A stretch of 19,589 nt of DNA from Bacteroidales bacterium UBA6207 (GTDB lineage Bacteria; Bacteroidota; Bacteroidia; Bacteroidales; F082): NCBI GenBank assembly GCA_002421995.1, contig DISP01000237.1, positions 18,359-37,947 on the forward strand, written 5' to 3'. This document shows, piece by piece, positions 13,000 through 19,589 of this stretch. The notes under the pieces are model-generated. The model made no database searches, was not told the origin of the DNA, and saw only the letters and a program-made list of their open reading frames with translations. Within the stretch, counting starts at the first letter, position 1, and each line of letters opens with the position of its first letter. A program made the translations under genes and the position numbers.

Positions 13000-15102
13000 A
13001 TGAACCCTCAAAAATACCCATTCATTCGTATTTTTATTCCCTATGCTGTTGGTATCGTTTTGTGGGAGAATTTTAAGCCTTACGGGCTTCACTATTGGGT
13101 GGGCGGCCTAACCGTATTTTTTTCGTTTGCGTTGATTTTGAACTATTTGTTTAATCGCTCCTACCATTTCAGATGGGTTTCCGGACTGATTGTGTTTATG
13201 TTGTTTTTTGCAGTCGGACTTTTCAACACAGGGAGCCGCTCTGTTCATTTTGTTGCCGGCCATCTCGCACACGATACAACGGCCTATGATTATTACTACG
13301 GCCGGATTACAGAGCCTGCTGTGGTGAAAGAGAAATCTGTTAAACTGGAGCTTGAGCTGATTGCAGTGCGCAGTCAAGACGGTTTGCTTGAAAAGAAAGC
13401 GAAAGTGATGGTATATCTTGCGCGGGAAGACAGTCGAAAATTACCTGAATACGGTCAAATCATACGTTTCCTGAAAGCTCCTTCGGCCATTGAAGGCCCT
13501 TTGAATCCTTATCAGTTTGATTACCGTGCATATCTTGCCCGGAAGGGGATTTTTCACCAGGTTTATTTAAAAGCTGATGAGTGGGATATTGAAGGAATGG
13601 GCGCCCGAAACCCTCTCTATACTACAGCTTTCGGACTACGCGACTTTTTGCTTAGGGCACTGCAACAAAACCATATCGAAGGCGATACCTATGGTGTTGC
13701 TGCCGCGATATTATTGGGGTACGATGAAAGCTTGCCTGCATATTTACGCAAAGGATACACTGCGGCAGGCGCCATGCATGTATTGTGTGTTTCGGGGCTC
13801 CATGTTGGCATTGTTTTTCTGTTTTTCAATTTTCTCTTTGGGCTCTTGTTCAAAAGAAGAAAAAAAGAAACCTTAAAGACGTTCCTTTTGCTGTTAACGA
13901 TATGGTTTTATGCATTGCTGACAGGTCTTTCCCCTTCGGTGCAGCGTGCAGCAATCATGCTGTCGTTTGTTTTGCTTGCCCGCATTTTCAAACGAAAAGG
14001 CTATGTGATGAATTCAATTTTCGCTTCGGCATTTATCATCCTGATTTTTGATCCTTTTGTGCTCTACAATATTGGTTTTCAGCTGTCATACCTTGCCGTT
14101 GCCGGAATTGTTCTGTTGCACCGTCCTGTTTATGGATTGCTCTACTTCAAAAACAAATACCTTGATAAGGTCTGGGAAATCAGTGCTGTTGCGCTCTCAG
14201 CCCAATTGATGACGACCCCGCTGGTGCTTCATTATTTCAGTCAGTTTCCAACGTATTTTCTTGTCAGCAATCTTGTACTGGTGCCTGTTTCCTTTGTAGT
14301 GATTGTTTCGGGAATGGTCTTTTTGCTGCTTTCATTCGTGCCTTTTCTTGCAAGCATTTTAGGCTGGGCTACTGCAGGTACAATCTGGCTGATGAATTAT
14401 GTGATTATGGAAATTGACCGGTGGCCATACGCAGTACTTGAGGGATTGTTTATTACCAAGACTGAGGCTTTTTTAATGATGTTGCTGGCTATGTTGCTAT
14501 ACGGCATTCTTGCCCTGCGAAGGCGGACTTTTGTTTTTCCGGCTTTCATCGTTTTGTTGCTTTTTACGCTTTCAGTTGCCTGGCGGGATTATGCCATCGG
14601 GCGGCAATCTTCGGTCACCATCTATGGGATTTCAAAGCATACAGCGATTCACTTTGTTCAGGGCAAGCATCACATCATGGTTGCAGACACTGGTTTCAGC
14701 AACGACACTTTTCAAATGGAGTTCAACATCAAAAAGAATGCGGTGGTACACGGACTTGTTTCGGCTCCTGAATGGGTGAAACCTGATGATACCCTGAGCA
14801 CGACCTTTATGCGAAAGCAGGGACCGGTTATATGTGCTTTTTCTCAAACGATTGTCATATGGAACAGGGAATGGGCAAAGAGATACACGATAAACAAACC
14901 GCTCGAGGCTGATGTTTTACTTATCACCGGAAATACTGATGTGAAAACTGAAAAGATGAAGCTTTGGTTCTCACCAAAACTTATTGTTCTTGACCTTACT
15001 GTGCCTGCCTTCAGGGCGCAGAAAATCAAGTCAAGTGCCGAAGCGATGGGAATTCCTGTTCACGATATCCGTGAAGCGGGAGCCTGGATATGGAAAGAAT
15101 AA
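13000..15102 (+). CDS. comEC: ComEC/Rec2-family DNA-uptake channel protein, degenerate C-terminal domain
   Basis: A 700-residue polytopic inner-membrane protein of the ComEC/Rec2 family, which passes single-stranded DNA into the cytosol in natural transformation. Two to three N-terminal membrane helices are followed by a periplasmic OB-like domain (about 95-195) with NPYQFDYRAYLARKGIFHQ (169-187). The competence domain (about 230-510) then carries MHVLCVSGLHVGIV (259-272), LTGLSPSVQRAAIM (307-320) and FQLSYLAVAGI (360-370). The C-terminal part (about 538-700) keeps the first strands of the metallo-beta-lactamase fold (SSVTIYGISKHTAIHF; VADTG at 561-565), but the HxHxDH metal site is missing. 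Loss of that site is, as I know it, usual in Bacteroidota. Its end runs into a bidirectional terminator shared with the T9SS cargo operon. Confidence 0.92.
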   Translation: MNPQKYPFIRIFIPYAVGIVLWENFKPYGLHYWVGGLTVFFSFALILNYLFNRSYHFRWVSGLIVFMLFFAVGLFNTGSRSVHFVAGHLAHDTTAYDYYYGRITEPAVVKEKSVKLELELIAVRSQDGLLEKKAKVMVYLAREDSRKLPEYGQIIRFLKAPSAIEGPLNPYQFDYRAYLARKGIFHQVYLKADEWDIEGMGARNPLYTTAFGLRDFLLRALQQNHIEGDTYGVAAAILLGYDESLPAYLRKGYTAAGAMHVLCVSGLHVGIVFLFFNFLFGLLFKRRKKETLKTFLLLLTIWFYALLTGLSPSVQRAAIMLSFVLLARIFKRKGYVMNSIFASAFIILIFDPFVLYNIGFQLSYLAVAGIVLLHRPVYGLLYFKNKYLDKVWEISAVALSAQLMTTPLVLHYFSQFPTYFLVSNLVLVPVSFVVIVSGMVFLLLSFVPFLASILGWATAGTIWLMNYVIMEIDRWPYAVLEGLFITKTEAFLMMLLAMLLYGILALRRRTFVFPAFIVLLLFTLSVAWRDYAIGRQSSVTIYGISKHTAIHFVQGKHHIMVADTGFSNDTFQMEFNIKKNAVVHGLVSAPEWVKPDDTLSTTFMRKQGPVICAFSQTIVIWNREWAKRYTINKPLEADVLLITGNTDVKTEKMKLWFSPKLIVLDLTVPAFRAQKIKSSAEAMGIPVHDIREAGAWIWKE

Positions 15103-15131
15103 AAAAGGCCACCCGATCGGGCAGCCTTTTT
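15102..15131. terminator. bidirectional terminator between comEC and the T9SS cargo operon
   Basis: AAAAAGGC (15102-15109) pairs with GCCTTTTT (15124-15131), and an inner CCC/GGG pairing closes on GATC. The A-run and T-run make it work on either strand; it overlaps the last base of the comEC stop and lies 30 bases after the stop of the convergent gene. Confidence 0.85.
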
Positions 15132-15160
15132 CGATACTTATGATGTGATTTGGTTTCTGC

Positions 15161-17425
15161 TTATTCAATGATCAACTTACGTGTCATTATTCCCTGGCTG
15201 TTGTTCAGTCGCATGAGATAAATGCCATTTCCAAGCTCTCTTAAATCAAGTTTTGTTGGCTTGTCAGCTTCCATCAAAAGGCTTGTTTCATAAACTTTTT
15301 TACCAACTAGGGTGTAGATTTCAATACGTGTCTGGTTCGAATGTGCAGCCGAAAGAATGCTGACCAATCCATTGGATGGGTTTGGTACAATATTGAAAGT
15401 TTGTGTCTGCAAGTCAGCAATTGCCGTTTCATTCGTGGTCTGATAGTTACTTGTTGCACTCCAGCTGGTGGAGTCAAGACCCTGTATGCCTTTCACTCTC
15501 CAGTAATAGGTCTGGTCGGTGTCGAGCAGTGCTTGCGTTTGATAGAAGTTCGTTGTTGTTGAATACTCTGACGCATCGCTGAAATTGTTGGTTTTTGCCA
15601 CCTGTAAAAGGTATTTTTCCGTTCCGTTGATATGCACCCACTCATACTTTGGCAGTCGGGCAACCATTGTAGCATTGTTGGCCGGAGCTGTGAGTGTGAC
15701 AGAGTTGCTGGTGGTGAATTTAAAGGTCTCTGACCAGGCTGATACACCGCCTGCATGACGGGTGTTTACTCTCCAGTAATAATCCTGACCATAAGACAAA
15801 GCCTGGAATCTGTATGAATTTGCACCTGTTTCAAAGGTAAAGGGGTCGGCAAAAGTCGGCTCGGTTGCAAGTTGAATGTTGTATCTGACAACACCTGTGA
15901 GGCTTCCCCATTCGGCAAGTGTGTCCAAGGCAATGTTGGAAGCATTGTTGGCTGGCTTTGTAGGTGTTGGGCTTGCAACAACTGAGAATGAACGGGCCGA
16001 CGACCAATCAGATGTTGAGCTGGCATGGCGTGCGCGCATTCTGAAATAGTGAGTGCGTCCGAAAAGCAGGTTTGAAAATTTAAATTCAACATTTCCCGTA
16101 GCGAGTGAGAAGTTTTTCAGGTAAGGACTGTTAAAACCATCACCCTGAAAAGCAACAACAACACCATTGTTTCCAACAAAATATCCTGAACTCTCGCTGG
16201 AAAAATAAACGCCTAACAGGTTTTGGGTTGTACCACTGGCAATGGTTGACCAGATATTCCCATTGAAATAAACCAGTGTGCCTTGAGCACCAACGGCATA
16301 GCCTTTGTTTTCGTCAATAAAGCAAATATCGCTGAGGTCGCGTGTGCTGCCTGTTGTTTGTTCGGTCCATGTGCTACCGTCATAGTAATAAACACGTCCG
16401 GCTTTGGCCGAGATATACACTTTATCAGGAGCTAAAGCCCAGATGCCAAGCATATCCCTGTTAACGATCACGCTGTTGGCCCAGGTGCTTCCATTAAAGA
16501 AAGAAACACTGCCAGTTTTTCCTGTCACCCAAATGTGATTTTCATCAAGACCATGGATGGCATAGATGTCGAGATTGATACCGGTTGAAACCGATGACCA
16601 TTCAGTGCCGTTGAAACGCAAGGCAGCGCCTGAGTTACCGACAGCAAATCCATTGGTAGCGCTTGTGAAGAACACACCATTAAGTACAGCAGTTGTTCCG
16701 GATGTTTGAGCAGTCCATTCTGTTCCGTTGTAGTAAAGAATGGTGCCGGCAGCGCCAACGGCCCAGCCGTTATTGTTGTCAACAAAAAATACGTCCAGAA
16801 GATTGGATGTCGAGGGAGAAACAAAGTTTGTCCATCCACTTGCAGTCCTTTTAAGAATAACGCCTCCGTTTCCTACTGCCCATGCATTGTTTTCATCAAT
16901 TTCAAACACATCATTGAGTTGTGCAGTGCTTCCCGAAGCTTCGGCAGCCCATGAATAAGCAGTGTCAATCTGCAGATCATAATGTGTAATACCGGTGATT
17001 GCAGTCCATTTGACCAATGGATCAGGGTTTTGTGTGGATTGGTTATTGGGAGATGTAATTGTTACGGTAGGTACAACCCTGAAAGTAAAGGGAGCAGACC
17101 AATCTGAAGTCAAATTACCATCGGTGGCTTTGACTCTCCAAAAATAGATTTCGTCGAACTTCAACTCATTCATTTTGAATGCGGTAAGTATAGTTGGCCC
17201 AAATGTTACTGCATCACTGAAATCAGCAGCCTGTGCCAGTTGCAAGGTGTAGCTAATGGTTTCGCCTTGCCCGGTCACAGCATCCCAATCGAGGGTCACG
17301 TCAGGTGTTTGCCCGGTGGCATTGTCGGCAGGAGCACGCAGCGCAGGCGTATAAATCTTTGTCTGTGCAGTTGCAAAGATGCTGACCAGTAAGATGGATG
17401 CCAGTGTCAGGTAAATCTTTTTCAT
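15161..17425 (-). CDS. T9SS-exported protein: FN3-like domains with a seven-unit beta-propeller nested in one of them
   Basis: A 754-residue secreted protein. A signal peptide (1-20, ending FATA-Q) is followed by an FN3-like domain (about 28-117). The first half of a second FN3 follows (120-158), then a propeller of seven repeats (159-430), the second half of that FN3 (431-483), two more FN3 domains (about 486-572 and 576-664), and a type A T9SS sorting domain (about 677-754) with PNPSNG, LVGKKVYE, GIYLMRL and the basic TRKLIIE end. The repeats read like YCF48/BNR-type blades: xGWAVGxxGTILYYNGTxW. FN3 strands repeat the patterns YxLQLA and YYWRVK. The protein should be exported through the outer membrane and anchored or released after tail cleavage. 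It probably binds a ligand or surface; no catalytic residues are seen. The gene lies 28 bases after the partial T9SS gene upstream on the same strand, so they likely form an operon. Confidence 0.88.
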   Translation of the reverse strand: MKKIYLTLASILLVSIFATAQTKIYTPALRAPADNATGQTPDVTLDWDAVTGQGETISYTLQLAQAADFSDAVTFGPTILTAFKMNELKFDEIYFWRVKATDGNLTSDWSAPFTFRVVPTVTITSPNNQSTQNPDPLVKWTAITGITHYDLQIDTAYSWAAEASGSTAQLNDVFEIDENNAWAVGNGGVILKRTASGWTNFVSPSTSNLLDVFFVDNNNGWAVGAAGTILYYNGTEWTAQTSGTTAVLNGVFFTSATNGFAVGNSGAALRFNGTEWSSVSTGINLDIYAIHGLDENHIWVTGKTGSVSFFNGSTWANSVIVNRDMLGIWALAPDKVYISAKAGRVYYYDGSTWTEQTTGSTRDLSDICFIDENKGYAVGAQGTLVYFNGNIWSTIASGTTQNLLGVYFSSESSGYFVGNNGVVVAFQGDGFNSPYLKNFSLATGNVEFKFSNLLFGRTHYFRMRARHASSTSDWSSARSFSVVASPTPTKPANNASNIALDTLAEWGSLTGVVRYNIQLATEPTFADPFTFETGANSYRFQALSYGQDYYWRVNTRHAGGVSAWSETFKFTTSNSVTLTAPANNATMVARLPKYEWVHINGTEKYLLQVAKTNNFSDASEYSTTTNFYQTQALLDTDQTYYWRVKGIQGLDSTSWSATSNYQTTNETAIADLQTQTFNIVPNPSNGLVSILSAAHSNQTRIEIYTLVGKKVYETSLLMEADKPTKLDLRELGNGIYLMRLNNSQGIMTRKLIIE
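16136..16951 (-). repeat. seven tandem 39-residue propeller repeats within the T9SS gene
   Basis: Codons 159-430 encode seven diverged repeats. Each begins with Trp at residues 159, 198, 237, 276, 315, 353 and 392, so spacing is 39, 39, 39, 39, 38 and 39, and the next aromatic is F431. The core is (G/N)xWAVGxxGxLxxxNGxxW with a preceding SGTTxxLxxVxF. Units 4 and 5 are most diverged (WVTGKTGSVSFFNG; YISAKAGRVYYYDG). The repeats are clear in protein but not identical at DNA level. Confidence 0.85.
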
Positions 17426-17453
17426 TTTATGCTGGTATTAAATTGATTAGCGA

Positions 17454-19589
17454 TTAGTAAACAAGAAATTTGGTTGTTCTGTTACCCTCATTGGTTCTGA
17501 GTTGGAGCAGATATGAACCGGCTTTGAGCGCTTCGGTGTTCACAGGGATGATTTGTTTTCCTGCAGCTACCTGACCTAATTGCTGAGTTAGAACCACGCG
17601 ACCTTGCTGGTCAAAAATCACGATTTCAGTTTTTCCGGCCTGTGTCAGTTCAAAATCTACAACTGCGGTTGATTTAACCGGGTTTGGATACACCCTGATT
17701 GTTGATAATGTGCTGGTCGCAGGAATTGGTTCTTCGAGACCAACAGGTTTTCTAAAGGCATTGCAACGGTAAATACCTCTGCCAAAAGTTGCAGCGTAGA
17801 TGATGCCAAGGTTATTCGTTCCGGGATAATTTTTAACAGTTATTTCCTGTCCGTTAATAAGTTGCAATGTGTCGGCAGACTTATTGATGAGCTGCTGTTT
17901 CAGATCAAAAACCGGAAGATTCGACATGTTTTCGTCGGCTGTCCATCCGGGTGAGCTGGCAAAAACATTTTCTGTCTGGAATATACCAAATTCGGTACCG
18001 ATGATTGCAAGACCACTGTTACTCATTTCGAGCATGCTTGCATAAACGGGCATCTTTGGAAGGTTACCCTGTTTGCTTGTAAAGGTAGGGTTAGCATCCA
18101 ATGCATTGGTTGAACCGAAGATGTAATGGTCATTGCCATAGTTCCCTAGTGTGAGGATCACATTGTTGGGGTTGGATGGGTCAATAGAAATGGAGGTAAT
18201 TGCCTGACTGACAGGTGTTGATGTGCCTGGCAGGAAGACATCCATCTGGCGTGTCGCGATAACACAACCCGGGCTGCTCACATGAGCTCTTTCGTAGTTG
18301 TAGGCAATCGCGATGTTTGAGATCCTGAAGAGTTTCCCGTCTTTCGTGCCAACAAACAGATGATTACCATCTTTTGAAATTGCAATAGACTGCGGAATCC
18401 CGTTGAAACCAACAGTAGTATTACTGATTTCATACCATTCCGGGAGTTTTCCGAAGTTTAAGAATTCGCGTGTCATCCAAATCTTGTTTGCCGTGGCAAT
18501 GAAAAGTTTGGTAGTAACAATGTCTTTTACGCGGAGCGAATCGCCCTGGTTCAGGTTTTGGCCTGCGGGAAGTTTATAGTAGAAAGGCTGATCAAAGTTT
18601 TTGCTTTTTACCTTAATTGTTTCTCCTCCGCTGTAAGCTCTTTTTGCTTTGAAGGTAACAGAATCGCCACTCAACTGGTCTTCATAGCTTTCCCAGAGAG
18701 CAACAGGTGTAACATAGGCCTGCGGATTCATATTTTCGAGCGGCTTAAACTGATTGGAGAAAGTGAAAGCCATGTCCTCGGAACGTTCCATGATACCTAA
18801 TCTGGTTGTAACAACGATAGCATCGGGATTGATTGTTGAAACAACGCAAGGGCCTCCGGGAAAGTCGGCATAATGCACTGTTACTCCCTGTCGGGGTGAG
18901 TTGCCTGTGCTTGAAACATAAATAGTTCCCTGGTCCTGTGAACCGGCTAAGAAGCGGTTTTCCTGACCTGAAGGTGCAACAGAATAAAACTGTGTCGTAA
19001 TATAATTCCTGTTGTTGATCTCAAAAACAAGGTTGTCGCCGTCAACACTTCCTTTTTGCACACCACCATCTGTTGCAGCAAAAAACTCTGTGGACGATCC
19101 GGGTTTGAAAACCAGACGTTCCTGGCCAAAGTGCAGATAGTATGTCAAAAATCCGGCTCCTCCGGCTATTGATTCAACATCCCAGGCAAAGAGTCCGCCC
19201 TCAACAACTTTTTTTCCTGCCCAAAGGTTTACGCCGCCAACAAGTACTTTGTCGGGATCGTTGGGGAAAACTACGATATAATTGTTGTAATTGCCGCGGC
19301 CACCATAGATATTCACGGTGTTGGTTTCGGGCAAAATCACTGACCAGGTCTCGCCTTTGTCGGTTGAACGATAGATTCCGATATGTGATCCGTTTGCTTT
19401 TGCGAGCGCTGCATAAACTACCGAAGGATTTGATGGAGCAAAAGCCATCTCAGCTCTTGTGACATTAATTGTCGGCAACATATTTTCGGTATCGGTAGAT
19501 TTTAATTCAAATGAATCGGGGCCGTTCTTTGCGATATATACTTTTGAAGAAACGGCTACTGCGATGGTTCCGTCGGAGGCTATTTGCAC
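17454..19589 (-). CDS. T9SS-exported BNR/sortilin-like propeller protein, N-terminus beyond window
   Basis: At least 711 residues are visible; the frame is open at the window edge, so the signal peptide and more sequence lie outside (the GTG at 19589 is only the edge). An Asp-box STDKGETW (visible residues 75-82) and a second Asp-box-like ATDGGV (172-177) are present. WxxxSNTTV- and LFVGTKDGKLFR-type blades point to a sialidase/sortilin (VPS10-like) beta-propeller, as in many Bacteroidota exported proteins. A type A T9SS sorting domain covers the last 80 residues (about 632-711): RVYPNPVKSTAVVDF, IVIFDQQGRVV, AGSYLLQL and the end RTTKFLVY. It should be exported through the outer membrane. No catalytic sialidase or peptidase residues are evident in the visible part. 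It lies upstream of, and probably is co-transcribed with, the FN3-propeller protein. Confidence 0.87.
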   Translation of the reverse strand: MQIASDGTIAVAVSSKVYIAKNGPDSFELKSTDTENMLPTINVTRAEMAFAPSNPSVVYAALAKANGSHIGIYRSTDKGETWSVILPETNTVNIYGGRGNYNNYIVVFPNDPDKVLVGGVNLWAGKKVVEGGLFAWDVESIAGGAGFLTYYLHFGQERLVFKPGSSTEFFAATDGGVQKGSVDGDNLVFEINNRNYITTQFYSVAPSGQENRFLAGSQDQGTIYVSSTGNSPRQGVTVHYADFPGGPCVVSTINPDAIVVTTRLGIMERSEDMAFTFSNQFKPLENMNPQAYVTPVALWESYEDQLSGDSVTFKAKRAYSGGETIKVKSKNFDQPFYYKLPAGQNLNQGDSLRVKDIVTTKLFIATANKIWMTREFLNFGKLPEWYEISNTTVGFNGIPQSIAISKDGNHLFVGTKDGKLFRISNIAIAYNYERAHVSSPGCVIATRQMDVFLPGTSTPVSQAITSISIDPSNPNNVILTLGNYGNDHYIFGSTNALDANPTFTSKQGNLPKMPVYASMLEMSNSGLAIIGTEFGIFQTENVFASSPGWTADENMSNLPVFDLKQQLINKSADTLQLINGQEITVKNYPGTNNLGIIYAATFGRGIYRCNAFRKPVGLEEPIPATSTLSTIRVYPNPVKSTAVVDFELTQAGKTEIVIFDQQGRVVLTQQLGQVAAGKQIIPVNTEALKAGSYLLQLRTNEGNRTTKFLVY

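Noticed and set aside
1..19589. Search for CRISPR arrays, insertion sequences, attachment sites, toxin-antitoxin pairs or phage-defence genes
   Set aside because: No spaced identical repeats, transposase, integrase or recognisable defence gene was seen on either strand; gene content is ordinary chromosome.

Overview
The window looks like chromosomal DNA of a Bacteroidota bacterium, most likely from or near the Bacteroidales. Three things point that way. Promoter -7 boxes of the form TAnnTTTG recur in front of genes, and Shine-Dalgarno sequences are mostly absent. There is a PorT-like protein of the type IX secretion system (T9SS), and two large secreted proteins end in type A T9SS sorting domains. 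Several genes are variants typical of this phylum: an ECF sigma factor, a von Willebrand A membrane protein, a short RsmI-like methylase, a stand-alone RfaE1 and a ComEC without a working hydrolase domain. I see no insertion sequence, phage gene, CRISPR array or integrase.

Layout. At 1-557 (minus strand) lie the N-terminus of an ECF sigma factor and, upstream of it, a small secreted protein with two EF-hand-like calcium loops. At 744-3627 (plus) come fabG and a 702-residue VWA-domain membrane protein. At 3645-4448 (minus) is an orphan priming sugar-phosphate transferase with an unusual cysteine-bearing insert. The 347-base gap at 4449-4795 holds its promoter and that of a SlyD-type FKBP prolyl isomerase (4796-5305, plus). 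A four-gene minus-strand operon (8047 down to 5331) encodes a small membrane protein of unknown function, a low-molecular-weight tyrosine phosphatase, a threonine/serine dehydratase and an RsmI-like methylase; the genes overlap or nearly touch. At 8235-12772 (plus) is a run of aspartate aminotransferase, RfaE1 heptose-phosphate kinase, UbiE/MenG methyltransferase, a PorT-like protein and a conserved protein of unknown function. A tRNA-Glu with its own promoter and terminator sits at 12842-12916. comEC follows at 13000-15102 and converges, across a bidirectional terminator, on two tandem minus-strand T9SS cargo genes (15161-17425 and 17454 to beyond the window).

How the genes fit together. Most are housekeeping: fatty-acid synthesis, amino-acid metabolism, menaquinone methylation, a tRNA, protein folding. 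A cell-envelope and secretion theme links the PorT-like protein, the two T9SS cargo proteins, the sugar transferase, the heptose kinase and perhaps the VWA protein. The most distinctive structure is in the 754-residue T9SS protein. A complete seven-unit beta-propeller (aromatic residues spaced 39 residues apart) is inserted without visible linkers inside a fibronectin-III-like domain, splitting that domain in two. Second is a terminator-like hairpin for slyD that lies inside the last codons of the convergent methylase gene. I did not find a clear-cut new multi-gene system; the candidates offered are individual proteins and arrangements.
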